Part shown: piece after piece, positions 53,194 to 63,476 of the stretch
Position numbering within the stretch: position 1 is the first letter of the stretch
Layout of the letters: every line of letters starts with the position of its first letter
Source of the DNA: Paenibacillus stellifer
GTDB lineage: Bacteria > Bacillota > Bacilli > Paenibacillales > Paenibacillaceae
DNA: 64,000 nucleotides
Reading direction: 5' to 3'
Assembly: GCF_000758685.1 (NCBI RefSeq)
Contig: NZ_CP009286.1
Location: forward strand, 3,068,501 to 3,132,500
Made by a program: the position numbers and the translations under genes
Notes under the pieces: model-generated
Told to the model about the DNA's origin: nothing
The model's input: only the letters and a program-made list of their open reading frames with translations
The model's database searches: none

Positions 53194-54238
53194 GGCCGGC
53201 TCCTTCCCCGGAGACCGCCAGAACCGCCTCTTCGCTCTTGCTCGCCGAGCCCGACTGGTAAATGCTGCGGACGATGTCATCCGTATTGGTCTCGATAATC
53301 TTGATGTCGGTGATGTCGGCCTGCCCGACGACACGGGCGAGCACATCGGAGACGTTCAGCTCCAGCGGAATCCAGGCTGTCGCGCCCAGCTGGTTCTCGG
53401 CCGACCATCTAACCGGCATGCCGAATGTCAGCTCCTCCAGCTTGGTTAGCCTGGTTGGCGCGCCGAATTGGAACTCGACCTCGCGGCCGGTTCCCCAGCG
53501 CTGCTTAAGCTCATCCAGGCCGCCATCGTAGATGATCCGCCCGTCATCGAGCATGATGACGCGGGAACAGAGCGCTTCGATATCCTGCAGGTCATGCGTC
53601 GTCAGCAGGATCGTTGTTCCGTGCTCGCGGTTCATGTCCTTCAGGAAGGAGCGAATCTCCGATTTGACCACGATGTCGAGACCGATCGTCGGCTCGTCCA
53701 GGAAGACGATTGACGGGTTGTGCAGCAGCGCCGCAACCAGCTCACAGCGCATCCGCTGGCCCAGGCTCAGCTTGCGGACCGGCCGGTTCAGCAGTTCCTG
53801 CAGCTCGAGCCGTTCTACCAGCTCGTCCAATCTTTTCCGGTAATCGGCCTCGCCGACCCGGTACACCTTCCGCAGCAGCTCGAAGGATTCTACAACACCG
53901 ATATCCCACCAGAGCTGGCTGCGCTGCCCGAAGACAACGCCGATGTTGCGGACGAACTTCTCCCGCTCCTCGTAGGGAACGTAGCCGCCGACGGTCAAGT
54001 GACCGGAAGTCGGCACGAGAATGCCGGTCAGCATCTTGATCGTAGTGGACTTTCCGGCCCCGTTCTCGCCGATATAGCCGCAGATCTCGCCCTCCGGGAT
54101 CTGAAAGGAGATGTCCTTGACGGCCATCACTTCATTGTATTCCCGCTTAAACAAATCAACGAAGGCCCCTTTGAGGCCTCCGCGGTTTTTTTGCACTTTA
54201 AAGGTTTTTCGCAAATCCTGCACATCTATAGCTGCCAT
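53186..54238 (-). CDS. ABC transporter ATPase (YhaQ/DrrA-like)
   Basis: 350 residues. Walker A GYIGENGAGKSTTIKML, Q-loop GVVFGQRSQLWWDI, signature KLSLGQRMRCELVAALL, Walker B IVFLDEPTIGLD, H-loop LTTHDLQD, then a C-terminal extension of ~100 residues. It powers the two ABC-2 permeases that follow with overlapping starts. Exporters of this group often carry antibiotics, glycolipids or peptides, but the substrate is not evident. Confidence 0.92.
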   Translation of the reverse strand: MAAIDVQDLRKTFKVQKNRGGLKGAFVDLFKREYNEVMAVKDISFQIPEGEICGYIGENGAGKSTTIKMLTGILVPTSGHLTVGGYVPYEEREKFVRNIGVVFGQRSQLWWDIGVVESFELLRKVYRVGEADYRKRLDELVERLELQELLNRPVRKLSLGQRMRCELVAALLHNPSIVFLDEPTIGLDIVVKSEIRSFLKDMNREHGTTILLTTHDLQDIEALCSRVIMLDDGRIIYDGGLDELKQRWGTGREVEFQFGAPTRLTKLEELTFGMPVRWSAENQLGATAWIPLELNVSDVLARVVGQADITDIKIIETNTDDIVRSIYQSGSASKSEEAVLAVSGEGAGHV

Positions 54239-54319
54239 ATTCTACCTCTCTTGCCCGTTATGGTTCATTCAACATCCCATTATAAAGGAACAGGCGAGAA
54301 AGCACCACCCATTTGCTTC

Positions 54320-55105
54320 TTACAGATTGCCTGCAGCCATACCCGTGAAGGGCTGGCTGTCTTCCGCCTCCAGATGTCCGGAACGAATGACCTTCGTGCG
54401 GAGATATTTCTCATTAAACACAGACACGTCACCCCACAGCGGAACGCGTCTCGCCACATTCATTCCCGCAGCCTTCAGAGCTCTCAGCTTCTTCGGGTTG
54501 TTGGTGATGAGCGTCACCGGCTTCGTCCGGAGCGCCTTCAGGACGCTGATTGCGTCCGAGTAGTCCCGGCTGTCATCTTCGAATCCAAGCTCCAGATTCG
54601 CTTCAACAGTGTCCAATCCTTCTTCCTGAAGCAGGTAAGCGAACGCTTTGCTGAAGAGGCCGATGCCTCTGCCCTCATGGTTCGCCAGATAGAAGAGCGC
54701 GCCGGAGCCGTTCTCTACGATCATCCGCATCGACTGGCGAAGCTGGAAGCCGCAATCGCAGCGTTTGCTGCCGAATATATCGCCGGTATGGCAAATGCTG
54801 TGCACCCGGATCAGCGCCTGCTCGTCATGCTCGAAGTCGCCGTAGACGAGGACGCTGGATTGCTGGCTGTCAGCCAGCTTCATGGAAGGCAGACGGGCGA
54901 TCAGCTTCTCCGTCATATCTTCGCCGGACAATTCCTGCCGTTCCTCTTCCGTAACATGCAGCCAGCTGTACCATTTGAAGGTGACCGTCTCTCCATCCAG
55001 ATTTACCGGAAGCGTAATGGGTCCGACGAGAATATTAGCGGAATCACCGCGATCAATAGTTTGAATTTTGTTCTTAAGTATGGAAGCAATCTCCGGTTTA
55101 ATCAT
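54320..55105 (-). CDS. ribA: GTP cyclohydrolase II
   Basis: 261 residues. Zinc ligands lie in HSICHTGDIFGSKRCDCGF (three Cys), and ANHEGRGIGLFSKAFAY holds the catalytic loop. The enzyme opens GTP to the first riboflavin precursor. It is single-domain: there is no RibB half, as in RibBA. The N-terminal ~90 residues are specific to this stand-alone type (related forms make other pterin/pyrimidine products). Divergent from an HxlR regulator with 200 bases between. Confidence 0.85.
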   Translation of the reverse strand: MIKPEIASILKNKIQTIDRGDSANILVGPITLPVNLDGETVTFKWYSWLHVTEEERQELSGEDMTEKLIARLPSMKLADSQQSSVLVYGDFEHDEQALIRVHSICHTGDIFGSKRCDCGFQLRQSMRMIVENGSGALFYLANHEGRGIGLFSKAFAYLLQEEGLDTVEANLELGFEDDSRDYSDAISVLKALRTKPVTLITNNPKKLRALKAAGMNVARRVPLWGDVSVFNEKYLRTKVIRSGHLEAEDSQPFTGMAAGNL

Positions 55106-55308
55106 GAGAGCGCACCTTCCTCGGTTATAAAATGTCGATTTAACTGCCGCGACCGACAGTAGTCGTTACTTTTCAAACAAATGTATGGAGTAACTATTTG
55201 TAAGTAAGTTTACCATTGTAATATATATTCGTCAAGTTATAATGTATATATAAATATTTATAATTACTTTTTGTAAGTCTGTGGTATACTAATGGCAGAG
55301 GTGATTCC

Positions 55309-55635
55309 ATGAAGGACTTTGAAATGTGTCCCCGCTTTGAGAAAGCGGTCGATATGCTTAGCAAGCGCTGGGTCGCGCTCATTGTCTTCGTTCTCATGAA
55401 GGGTCCGCGCCGTTTCGGAGAAATCGAAGGCTGCCTGTCCAATCTCAGCGGCAAGGTGCTGTCCGACCGGCTGAAGGAAATGGAGTATGAAGGAATTATC
55501 GAGCGCAAGGTTTATCCGGAAATTCCGGTACGCATCGAATATTCACTCACACGCAAAGGCGAAGCGCTTGCTCCTATTCTTAAGGAAATCAGCGGCTGGT
55601 CTTCAGAGTGGATCGAGCTGGAAGCTGTCAATTGA
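55309..55635 (+). CDS. HxlR-family regulator
   Basis: 108 residues: EMCPRFEKAVDMLSKRWVAL with the conserved Cys near the start, and the winged helix RRFGEIEGCLSNLSGKVLSD plus RIEYSLTRKGEAL. HxlR-type proteins often sense electrophiles or oxidants by this cysteine. The ATG follows AGAGGTG. It faces the GTP cyclohydrolase II gene; the shared promoter region has two TTTGTAAGT copies (55197-55205 and 55270-55278), about seven helix turns apart, as possible sites. Confidence 0.88.
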   Translation: MKDFEMCPRFEKAVDMLSKRWVALIVFVLMKGPRRFGEIEGCLSNLSGKVLSDRLKEMEYEGIIERKVYPEIPVRIEYSLTRKGEALAPILKEISGWSSEWIELEAVN

Positions 55636-55650
55636 GATTTTATTAGCCGA

Positions 55651-55702
55651 AAAAGCGCCTGTATTGTCACTTAACGATTAGGAGACAATAAGGCGCTTTT
55701 TT
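55651..55702. terminator. Bidirectional terminator after hxlR-type gene
   Basis: AAAAGCGCCT and AGGCGCTTTT arms with an inner TATTGTC/GACAATA stem, between two convergent genes. Confidence 0.85.
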
Positions 55703-55733
55703 GCTGTTGTCAGAGATGGTCCGAGGATCTATA

Positions 55734-56021
55734 TTACTTCATTTTTCTGGCCAAAAAAATACGTTCCAGCTTCAGCTCGATCATCCGCTCTTTCCACGCA
55801 AGCATCTGGTTCTCGTCGCCTTCGCCGTTCTCCAGCTTGCTGAACAGCTCCTTAAGCACGACATTGATATCCTCAAACCGGCACTGAAGCTCCTTCTGCC
55901 GGCGCTCGCTCTCGGTAGTACCGGCTTCCTTACGAAGGGATTCTATCAGCTCGGCTTGCCACCCCGCATCCCCAATTTGTTTCGCATAGTTGTATAGGTC
56001 CAGATAATCGTCGATTGACAT
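55734..56021 (-). CDS. Small hypothetical coiled-coil-like protein
   Basis: 95 residues from the ATG at 56021 behind GGGGAG. Highly helical and charged: SIDDYLDLYNYAKQIGDAGW then a Glu/Lys-rich region (KELFSKLENGEGDENQMLAW). No family recognised with certainty; looks like a small conserved Paenibacillus protein. Not part of the que operon by spacing (a 138-base gap). Confidence 0.65.
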   Translation of the reverse strand: MSIDDYLDLYNYAKQIGDAGWQAELIESLRKEAGTTESERRQKELQCRFEDINVVLKELFSKLENGEGDENQMLAWKERMIELKLERIFLARKMK

Positions 56022-56159
56022 AGCCTTCACTCCCCTTTTCGGTTCATTTATACCAAGTATTATACTGAGAATAATGGAATTTGCAATACAGAAGTAAAAA
56101 AAGGAAGAGCTCTCCTCCAAAGAGAGCGGCTTCCCCAAATGCTTAATAGTGAATAGAGC

Positions 56160-56885
56160 TTATTTACCTCGTTTATTATACCATATCAGGGCATGAAGCT
56201 GCGGCAGCACGCGGGCTGCATTCATATCCGGGTCAGCAATCGCCTTATTGAACAGCCATTCGAGACGCCCGAGAAGCCGCGCCGAAATGTCGCCCTCTTC
56301 GGTTACATTGTCGTTGCCCGGCTGCAGGTAGAATGGAACATCCGGGTAACGCTTGTGAACTTGAACTGCATAATCATAATCTATGTCATCAAAGACGACA
56401 ACCTTCAGGCTGTATGAACCCCGCGCGTTCATCCCGACCTCCGTCAGAATGGAATCCAGCATCGTCCAGTCAGTGGCCATACCGGAGCTTGGCGGCTTCG
56501 GACTTACTGTCAGGGCATCCACTTCAAGGAACCAGTCCTGCCAGCGGCTGCCCTGCGTCTCAATGGCGACCTTGATGCCGCGATCATGTAGAAGCCCGAT
56601 GAGTTCGGAGATGCCTTCGCCGATCAGTGCCGGATTTCCGCCGGAAATGGTTACGGTATCGAACCGGTCTCCGCCGATCTCCAGCAGGCCGGACAGCACT
56701 TCCTCCGGCTCCATCATCACCCGCAAATCCTTGGCGCTCCCGTCCCAGGTGAACGCGGAGTCGCACCAGGAGCACCGGTAATCGCAGCCGTAAGTACGGA
56801 CGAACATCGTCTTGACCCCGATGACCGCCCCTTCCCCCTGAATCGTCGGACCGAACATTTCGATGACTGGAATTTTGGTGCTCAT
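56160..56885 (-). CDS. queE: 7-carboxy-7-deazaguanine synthase
   Basis: Radical-SAM enzyme converting 6-carboxy-tetrahydropterin to 7-carboxy-7-deazaguanine. FGPTIQGEGAVIGVKTMFV at the start, then the cluster cysteines in YGCDYRCSWCDSAF, and TISGGNPAL for SAM. The ATG at 56885 overlaps the end of queD. About 241 residues, usual for the family. Last gene of queF-queC-queD-queE. Confidence 0.93.
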   Translation of the reverse strand: MSTKIPVIEMFGPTIQGEGAVIGVKTMFVRTYGCDYRCSWCDSAFTWDGSAKDLRVMMEPEEVLSGLLEIGGDRFDTVTISGGNPALIGEGISELIGLLHDRGIKVAIETQGSRWQDWFLEVDALTVSPKPPSSGMATDWTMLDSILTEVGMNARGSYSLKVVVFDDIDYDYAVQVHKRYPDVPFYLQPGNDNVTEEGDISARLLGRLEWLFNKAIADPDMNAARVLPQLHALIWYNKRGK

Positions 56886-57361
56886 AGATCGCAACCTCCA
56901 TTCAGGCAGTAGGCCGGCCCATGTTCGGGAATGTCGGCTGCCAGCACTTCAGCCCAGGCGGTCGGAGTCTCCCACAGCTTCACGGAATAGACAGGCAGTC
57001 CGCTTGTTTTCAGCGTATAGGCGATGTAACCAGCCAGGTTCTCAGCGGTCGTGCGGAAGGACAAGACGGCCACCTTGGAGCCTGAGGCCTCTAGCGTCTC
57101 AAGAACAGGTTCGTCCCCTTTGGCCATAAAAGCGTGGTCCAGCTTGTCGACGATTCTCGCCTTGACCAGCGCCTTGATATCGCCGAAATCGGCGACAAAG
57201 CCCTCGTCGGACCGACCTTCTTCGGTTACAGGCCGGCCCTTAAGCACAACTTCCAGCCTGTAGGTGTGGCCGTGAACGTTGGCGCATTTGCCTTTGTGTC
57301 CGATTAGCTGGTGCGCCGCATCGAACGAGAATATTTTGCATACGGATACTTCGTGCAGCAT
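56882..57361 (-). CDS. queD: 6-carboxy-5,6,7,8-tetrahydropterin synthase
   Basis: 159 residues; PTPS-type fold with zinc histidines in FDAAHQLIGHKGKCANVHGH and the Cys nucleophile in the same stretch, followed by VSVKLWETPTAW-like sequence (here YSVKLWETPTAWAEV). Makes the pterin precursor of queuosine from dihydroneopterin triphosphate. It begins one base after queC and overlaps queE. Confidence 0.93.
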   Translation of the reverse strand: MLHEVSVCKIFSFDAAHQLIGHKGKCANVHGHTYRLEVVLKGRPVTEEGRSDEGFVADFGDIKALVKARIVDKLDHAFMAKGDEPVLETLEASGSKVAVLSFRTTAENLAGYIAYTLKTSGLPVYSVKLWETPTAWAEVLAADIPEHGPAYCLNGGCDL

Positions 57362-57362
57362 C

Positions 57363-58025
57363 TTACCCGTTCACCGTCTTTCGAACGGCTTCATACTGCT
57401 GAAGCCCCCGGTTCCGGAGCTGGCAGGCCGGACATTCGCCGCAGCCGCTCCCCTTAATCCCGTTATAGCAGGTCAGCGTATGCTCGCGGATATATTCAAA
57501 TTGTCCAAGCTCGTCAGCCATCTGCCAGGTTTCTTTCTTATCCAGCCACATGAGCGGGGTATGGATGACGAATTCGTAGTCCATCGAGAGATTGAGCGTC
57601 ACGTTCAGCGACTTCACGAACACATCCCGGCAGTCGGGGTATCCGCTGAAATCCGTCTGGCACACACCGGTTACGATGTGATGATAGCCGAGCTGCTTCG
57701 CCAGAATAGCCGCGAACGACAGGAAGAGCAGATTACGTCCGTCAACGAAGGTGCTGGGCAATTCGCCTTCCTCGCCGGCCGAGATTTCAATATCGCTGCG
57801 GGTGAGGGCATTTGGAGCCAGCTGGTTCAGCAGGCCAAGATCCAAGATATGCTGCTTCACCCCGAAATGGCCGGCGATTTCCTTGGCAACCTCGATTTCC
57901 GCCGCGTGCCGCTGGTTATAATTAAAGGTAACGACCTGAACTTCTTCGAACTGCTTCAGAGCCCAAGCCAGACAGGTCGTACTGTCCTGGCCGCCGCTGA
58001 AGACGACTAGCGCTTTTTTATTCAT
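57363..58025 (-). CDS. queC: 7-cyano-7-deazaguanine synthase
   Basis: About 220 residues from the ATG at 58025. PP-loop [19 protein letters not shown] at the start for ATP, and C-terminal zinc cysteines [19 protein letters not shown]. Converts 7-carboxy-7-deazaguanine to preQ0 with ammonia and ATP. The reading frame upstream to 58073 has no ribosome site. Confidence 0.94.
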   Translation of the reverse strand: MNKKALVVFSGGQDSTTCLAWALKQFEEVQVVTFNYNQRHAAEIEVAKEIAGHFGVKQHILDLGLLNQLAPNALTRSDIEISAGEEGELPSTFVDGRNLLFLSFAAILAKQLGYHHIVTGVCQTDFSGYPDCRDVFVKSLNVTLNLSMDYEFVIHTPLMWLDKKETWQMADELGQFEYIREHTLTCYNGIKGSGCGECPACQLRNRGLQQYEAVRKTVNG

Positions 58026-58088
58026 GGGATTAATTCCTCTCCTTAATCTGCTTAAATATTGCGCAAGAACCATTCCGAAACCTGATGA

Positions 58089-58589
58089 TTACCGGTTATC
58101 TACCTTCTCCGGATATAAATCGTGGTTCAGCAGCCGATGCTCAGCCATGGTCTCGTACTTCGTTCCCGGGCGTCCGTAGTTGCAGTAAGGATCGATGGAG
58201 ATGCCGCCGCGCGGTGTGAATTTGCCCCACACCTCAATATAGCGCGGGTCCATCAGGCTAATTAGATCATTCATGATAATGTTGACGCAGTCTTCGTGGA
58301 AATCGCCGTGATTGCGGAAGCTGAACAGGTACAGCTTAAGCGACTTGGACTCCACCATTTTCACTTCCGGAATGTAGGAAATGTAGATCGTCGCGAAATC
58401 GGGCTGGCCCGTTACCGGGCAGAGGCTTGTAAATTCTGGACAATTGAATTTAACGAAATAATCGCGTCCCGGATGCTTGTTGTCGAACGATTCCAGCACA
58501 CCCGGATCATAGCCGAAATTGTATGCTGTTCCCTGGTTGCCAAGCAGCGTAACCTCGGGCATTTCTTCTTTCTTTCTACCTTCGGACAT
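58089..58589 (-). CDS. queF: NADPH-dependent preQ0 reductase
   Basis: About 166 residues from the ATG at 58589, after AGAGAGGG. The catalytic Cys is in [20 protein letters not shown], and the E(S/L)[13 protein letters not shown] motif appears as [17 protein letters not shown]. Reduces the nitrile of preQ0 to the amine preQ1. First gene behind the preQ1 riboswitch. Confidence 0.94.
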   Translation of the reverse strand: MSEGRKKEEMPEVTLLGNQGTAYNFGYDPGVLESFDNKHPGRDYFVKFNCPEFTSLCPVTGQPDFATIYISYIPEVKMVESKSLKLYLFSFRNHGDFHEDCVNIIMNDLISLMDPRYIEVWGKFTPRGGISIDPYCNYGRPGTKYETMAEHRLLNHDLYPEKVDNR

Positions 58590-58719
58590 AACAAAAAATC
58601 CCTCTCTTTTCCATCGGCGCACCGGCGCCAGTATATTGGAAAGAAGAACGAGACTTCATCAAACCTATCCATAAGACTAAGAAAAGCACAAGCAGACATG
58701 CCGGTCCCGGCACATCGTT

Positions 58720-58755
58720 CTTAGTTTTTTATAGAGGGAGTTTGCGAACCTCTCC
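58720..58755 (-). promoter_or_regulatory. preQ1-I riboswitch
   Basis: On the minus strand the class I preQ1 aptamer is complete: GAGAGGTTCGC, then ACTCCCTCTATAAAAAACTA. The stem, the C-rich loop and the A-rich tail of the H-type pseudoknot are all recognisable. Downstream, TGCCGG/CCGGCA and CTAAG/CTTAG pairings could form the terminator. It lies between the promoter at 58803-58831 and queF, so preQ1 should shut the queF-C-D-E operon. The rest of this ~330-base gap has no gene. Confidence 0.92.
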
Positions 58756-58802
58756 CGCGACTATAGCCGCGGAATTCTTCTTCAGTTAGTTCATGCGTTA
58801 GA

Positions 58803-58831
58803 ACTATACCATAGGTAACAGCAATAGACAA
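58803..58831 (-). promoter_or_regulatory. Promoter of the que operon
   Basis: Minus strand TTGTCT (58831-58826), 17 bases, TATAGT (58808-58803): a good sigma-A promoter, about 50 bases before the riboswitch aptamer. Confidence 0.65.
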
Positions 58832-58920
58832 GATTATTCACGAAGGCGCAAACGGGACACAGCAGATGAATCCGCTTGTCCGTTTGCTCTTGTCATCTTC
58901 TGTATTCCGATTCATTGGAT

Positions 58921-61266
58921 TTATGACCGAACTTCTTGCAAAGGACTGTTGCCGGCAAGGTTGATATCCTTGTTTAACTCAAATCGTCTGAGACGAAGTG
59001 AATTGAAGAGAACGGACACCGAGCTTAAAGCCATTGCAGCGGCGGCCACCACCGGGCTAAGATAGCCGAATGCCGCCAAAGGAATTGCGAGCAGATTATA
59101 GATGAACGCCCAGAACAGGTTTTCCTTGATGATGGACATCGTCTTGGACGAGAGGCGAATTGCCGACGAAATGGCCAGGAGATTATCATGCAGCAGCACA
59201 ATATCGCCAGTCTCAATAGCCACATCCGTGCCTGATCCGATCGCAATGCCGACATCGGCGGCTGCCATGGCAGGGGCGTCGTTAATTCCGTCCCCGATCA
59301 TGGTCACGACTCTGCCCTTGCCCTTCAGCCGTTCAATCTCTTGAGCCTTATGCTCCGGCAGCACCTCTGCCACTACATGGCGGATGCCCAGCTGCCCGGC
59401 GATGGCTTCCGCTGAACGGATGTTGTCGCCTGTAAGCATATGCAGCTCAAGTCCCATGCTCTTCAGCTCGTTAACGGCTGCAAGCGCTCCATCGCGAAGC
59501 TTGTCCTGTAATCCGGCTGCGGCTCTCACCACCCGGTCAACGGCAATGAACACCACAGTCTTCCCGCTATGGCGCAGCAGCTCCAATGCCTGCACGTCAA
59601 CCTTCTCCAAGTCCACTTCATGTTCGGCAAGCAGCCGCTGTGAACCTACCAGCACTTGGACGCCGCCAACGTCAGCGCAGACCCCTTTTCCCGGTATGGA
59701 AATAAATGTGTCCGGGTCCGGGATGCCCTCCGCGAACAGTTCCATGCCTGCTTTATGGATGGCCTGGCCCAGCGGATGCTCGGAGCGCTTCTCCGCCGCA
59801 GCAGCGAGGAACAGGATGTCGTCCCGGCTCAATTCTTTGTCACCCGACTCTTCCAACACGATCAAATCGCTCAAATGCAGCTTCCCGGAAGTCAGTGTAC
59901 CGGTTTTATCAAACACCACGTCCGTGATCTTCCCGGCAAGTTCCAGTTGCTCTCCGTTCTTAATCAGTATTCCGTTCTGGGCGCCTCTGCCCATCCCCGC
60001 CATAATGGCTGTGGGAGTCGCAAGCCCGAGGGCGCATGGACAGGATACGACCAGCACCGCCACAGCTTTTATCAATGCCAGGTCAAGGACAAACGCCGTT
60101 CCATCGTAAACGCCCCAGTACCACCCTGCAAAGGTAATAAAGGAAGCAAGTAGGACGAATGGAACGAAGTACGTCGCTGCCTTGTCGGCGATTTTCTGGA
60201 TCGGCGCTTTACTGTTCTGAGCCGCTTCCGTCATCTGTACGATCCGTGCCAGGACAGTGTCACCGCCCACTTGAGTTACCCTGAACTTGAATGTGCCGTG
60301 CTGATTGAGGGATGCACCGGTAACGGAATCATGCTCGCCTTTGAGCACCGGTGTGCTCTCCCCTGTCAGCATGGATTCGTTCACATACGAGCTTCCTTCA
60401 GTGACGACGCCGTCAACCGGTATTTTCTCGCCGGGCCGCACGGCGACTATATCCCCTACCTGCACCTCGGCAATGGGGAGGTCCAGCTCTATACCTTCCC
60501 GCTCCACCCGGGCAGATTTGGCCTCCAGCTCGAGCAAAGCACGGATGGCGCTGGAGGTTCTGCCCTTGGCTGCGGATTCCAGATATTTTCCAAGCAGGAT
60601 TAAGGTAATGATGACGGCAGAGGCTTCAAAATAAACATTCAGCATTCCCCCGATAACGAGCGGCTCTTTATAAATAACCGTATACAGGCTGTAGCCGAAC
60701 GCTGCACTGGTTCCAAGCACAACCAGAATGTCCATAGTCGCTTGTCTGGCTTTCAGGGAATAGAAGGCGTTCTTGTAATACGGCCAGCCGATGATGAATT
60801 GAACAGGCGCTGCAAGCGCCAGCTGGACTTTCCAGTTATGCAGCAATATCGTCTTGTGTCTGACCGTATCCAAAGCTTGCGAGAACCATGTCTCCTGCCC
60901 CCTGTAGACGAGATCATGACAAAATCCGAGGCCTCCCAGAACCATGCCCAGGAAGAGCGGAAAACTAAGCAGAGCAGATATCAGAAGCCGAGTTCTCAGC
61001 CTGCTCATCTCCGTCCCTCCGCCTTTGCGGCGCCGATTGTATTTCCCCTCTTGCCCCTTGATGGATGCCGAGAATCCCAATGATTCGATAACCCGGACGA
61101 CCTCCGATAGCTCCAAGGTTTCTTCCTCATATTCGACAAGTACTTTTTCCGCCACATAGCTGACCGATACTCTTTGGATTCCTTTCAGTCTGCCAAGTGC
61201 CGCTTCTATTGTCCTGGAACACAATGTGCAGGTCATTCCATCTACCCGCAAGGTTGTTTCCGCCAC
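58921..61266 (-). CDS. copA: Copper-exporting P-type ATPase
   Basis: 781 residues, P1B-1. One N-terminal heavy-metal domain ([17 protein letters not shown]), then a Lys/Arg/Gly-rich linker, CPC membrane site ([13 protein letters not shown]), [47 protein letters not shown], and the YN and [15 protein letters not shown] ligands in the last helices. It pumps Cu(I) out. The heavy-metal loop is M-T-C-T-L-C rather than the commoner C-A-A-C. It heads a copper-linked group with the SafE-cupredoxin gene, transcribed in the same direction. Confidence 0.93.
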   Translation of the reverse strand: MAETTLRVDGMTCTLCSRTIEAALGRLKGIQRVSVSYVAEKVLVEYEEETLELSEVVRVIESLGFSASIKGQEGKYNRRRKGGGTEMSRLRTRLLISALLSFPLFLGMVLGGLGFCHDLVYRGQETWFSQALDTVRHKTILLHNWKVQLALAAPVQFIIGWPYYKNAFYSLKARQATMDILVVLGTSAAFGYSLYTVIYKEPLVIGGMLNVYFEASAVIITLILLGKYLESAAKGRTSSAIRALLELEAKSARVEREGIELDLPIAEVQVGDIVAVRPGEKIPVDGVVTEGSSYVNESMLTGESTPVLKGEHDSVTGASLNQHGTFKFRVTQVGGDTVLARIVQMTEAAQNSKAPIQKIADKAATYFVPFVLLASFITFAGWYWGVYDGTAFVLDLALIKAVAVLVVSCPCALGLATPTAIMAGMGRGAQNGILIKNGEQLELAGKITDVVFDKTGTLTSGKLHLSDLIVLEESGDKELSRDDILFLAAAAEKRSEHPLGQAIHKAGMELFAEGIPDPDTFISIPGKGVCADVGGVQVLVGSQRLLAEHEVDLEKVDVQALELLRHSGKTVVFIAVDRVVRAAAGLQDKLRDGALAAVNELKSMGLELHMLTGDNIRSAEAIAGQLGIRHVVAEVLPEHKAQEIERLKGKGRVVTMIGDGINDAPAMAAADVGIAIGSGTDVAIETGDIVLLHDNLLAISSAIRLSSKTMSIIKENLFWAFIYNLLAIPLAAFGYLSPVVAAAAMALSSVSVLFNSLRLRRFELNKDINLAGNSPLQEVRS

Positions 61267-61329
61267 TTCAGCCCCTCCTCTCCCAATTTGTTATTCTTTC
61301 GCCGGTCCACGGTAAAAGAATGCAATTTC

Positions 61330-61375
61330 ACATACACCATCAGCTCGTACTTTACATACACCATCAGCTCGTACT
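61330..61375. repeat. 22-bp tandem repeat between copA and the SafE gene
   Basis: ACATACACCATCAGCTCGTA(CT) occurs at 61330-61351 and again at 61354-61375, a 24-bp period. It lies immediately after the stop codon of the SafE-cupredoxin gene and before the copA start. It may simply be a recent slip duplication. Confidence 0.75.
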
Positions 61376-61376
61376 G

Positions 61377-63356
61377 TCACTCCGTAACCGTGATGCGGCT
61401 TTCAATCATTTCCATCCAGCAGGTAAAAGGAAAATCTCCCGCCTCCTTCGGCGTGAACTCCACAACGTTATCCCCGGCCACAAGCTTCTTACGTATATGA
61501 AAGGCCGGGACAATAATCTCGTTGTTGCAGTCATTCAACTGATCGCGGCTTACCCGAATGATCCACCTGACCGGGATTCCTTTCTTGACCGTAATCGGAG
61601 AGTAGCTGTCTTTACCAACGATGGTGACAGCAGTCTGGATCTCCTGATCGCCGTTCTCTGCACCTTGGGGAGACGCAGTGGGTGTAGCCGTGGCAGCCGG
61701 CTTGGGAGAGGACGTAGACGCCTTCCCTGCCGCCGCAGCCGATTCTTTCTTGCCGTCGGAAGTCTTCGATCCTTTGGTATCGGACTCGGCAGATTTCGCT
61801 TTGTTCGGTGACGCAGACGGAGCAGTGCTCTTCAACCCCTCTTCCTTCTTATGGTCCTTGCCATTCAAGGGAGTCGGGTCCGGCGTAGGCGTCGGCTTGC
61901 TTGCTGTTTTGGGAGATGCTTTGGGCGGCGCAGTCTTATGCGGGGTTGCAGCTGGAGCTGTGGAACCGTTAATGTTACCTGAGCTCCGCGTCACCGCCGT
62001 AGCAGCTGCCTGTCCGCTTTGTTCCTGAGTATGCCCGGTTTTCCTAACAGAAGCAGGAAAGGTTGGCCTTGATTCTGAGGCTGCATGAGATGCGCTCTTC
62101 GGGCTAGGAGTGGCTGAGCTTTTTACTTTCCCGCCATCAGATAACAACTGATCCCGATCGTAGCGGCTTATGTCATCCACAACGACGATGCTGCTCCGGA
62201 TCATTCCCATCCAGCAGGTATACTCCAACACTCCTTCCTGCTTAGGGGTGAAGCTGATCGTATTGTCGCCGGCATGAAGCTTTTGCTCGATCTTTAACCT
62301 GGGAATGCTGAGCGCATCGTTGCATGTGTTCAGATTCTCTTTTTCAATATGCAGATTCCAGGTGACGGCTATTCCCTTTTGCACGACGATCTGCGGATAG
62401 CTGTTCTTTCCTGCTTGCGCAGCCGCAACCTGGGATTGGCCGTTCGGGTTCAGCCTGGCGATCACCGCCTGTGGGCTAATATGCACTTTTTCGTAAGGAA
62501 GAGAAATGCCTGCCAGGGCAAACCCTCTGTTAAGCATAACCAGACCCAGCGTAATGACGATCAGGGCGCTTGCCTTTAGTACCTGTCCGGCGAACTTCTT
62601 GCTCAGCATCGGGTGGACTGCTCCGAACAGAAAGAGCATTGGAACCGTGCCCAGAGAGAAGACCAGCATGGAAAGAGCTCCATGGACAATACTGCCTGTT
62701 CCAAGCGCGTATAACTGCATAATTTGTAAGGGTCCGCAGGGCATTAAAGCGCTGAGTATGCCTATTGAAAAAGGCCCCAGACCGGAAGCCCCGTTCCGGA
62801 TCACATTGAATGCGAACGAGGGCATGCTCAAATTGAATCTGCGCAAAACCTTGAACAATCCTAACAGATTGAATCCCATAATAATCATGAACAGACCGCC
62901 GATTAGAGGGATGATTCCGCGCCAGATTCCCGGCAACTGGAAGACCTGGCCGATCCCGCCCGCAAGTCCCCCAAAAAGTGTATAGGAGACAATCCGGCCG
63001 CCATTGTAGCGGATGGAAGGGATATATCGCTGAAAGCGTTCAAGCTTGTTCAGCTCTTTCCGGCCGCGCATGGACTGGGAAATTGCAATCCCTCCGCACA
63101 TGCCTGCACAATGAAAAGATGTGAGAATGCCAACTGTAAAAATCATGCCATAGCCTGCATCCATGGACAGCTGGGGGACATTCTTCATCAGGACCAAATC
63201 CAGAACAAAGCCTCTCCATTCCGGATGAAGCCAGAGCAGTATGCAGGCTGACAGGACAACCGCTGCTGCGAGGAGCCATCTTATTCCTTTTCTGATGTCG
63301 CGAGTCTGCCGATTCCGCTCTTCAGCTTGACTAGTTTCCGTGAAGTGATCAGACAT
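61377..63356 (-). CDS. SafE-type membrane protein with two cupredoxin-like domains
   Basis: About 659 residues from the ATG at 63356, five bases after GGAGG. A first helix, then a TauE/SafE (DsbD-like) six-helix core with FHCAGMCGGIAIS and SALMPCGPLQIM, the Cys pair motifs of copper or thiol-handling members. Two cupredoxin-like domains follow outside the membrane: one with NTCNDALSIP and YTCWMGMIRSS, the other at the C-terminus with NDCNNEIIVPAF and FTCWMEMIESR, each with a Cys...Cys-x-Met copper-type set. A ~170-residue Pro/Ser/Thr/Lys/Ala linker joins them. It lies directly upstream of copA and should handle copper at the cell surface. Confidence 0.82.
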   Translation of the reverse strand: MSDHFTETSQAEERNRQTRDIRKGIRWLLAAAVVLSACILLWLHPEWRGFVLDLVLMKNVPQLSMDAGYGMIFTVGILTSFHCAGMCGGIAISQSMRGRKELNKLERFQRYIPSIRYNGGRIVSYTLFGGLAGGIGQVFQLPGIWRGIIPLIGGLFMIIMGFNLLGLFKVLRRFNLSMPSFAFNVIRNGASGLGPFSIGILSALMPCGPLQIMQLYALGTGSIVHGALSMLVFSLGTVPMLFLFGAVHPMLSKKFAGQVLKASALIVITLGLVMLNRGFALAGISLPYEKVHISPQAVIARLNPNGQSQVAAAQAGKNSYPQIVVQKGIAVTWNLHIEKENLNTCNDALSIPRLKIEQKLHAGDNTISFTPKQEGVLEYTCWMGMIRSSIVVVDDISRYDRDQLLSDGGKVKSSATPSPKSASHAASESRPTFPASVRKTGHTQEQSGQAAATAVTRSSGNINGSTAPAATPHKTAPPKASPKTASKPTPTPDPTPLNGKDHKKEEGLKSTAPSASPNKAKSAESDTKGSKTSDGKKESAAAAGKASTSSPKPAATATPTASPQGAENGDQEIQTAVTIVGKDSYSPITVKKGIPVRWIIRVSRDQLNDCNNEIIVPAFHIRKKLVAGDNVVEFTPKEAGDFPFTCWMEMIESRITVTE

Positions 63357-63476
63357 TGTTCCTCCTACATTGTTAGCCGGATTATCCATTTACATTTCGT
63401 ATCCTGATCTCATCGTTCATCCGAAATTCATTCCGCTGCTCCCTGCCTCCGCGTTAACCTTATCGAAGAACAGCAA

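Noticed and set aside
53720..55162. A 480-codon open frame on the plus strand
   Set aside because: It is antisense to the ABC ATPase and GTP cyclohydrolase II genes, both with clear motifs, and its own product has no recognisable domain.
55106..55308. An FMN riboswitch before ribA
   Set aside because: The 200-base AT-rich gap shows no conserved RFN elements; only short TTTGTAAGT repeats were seen.
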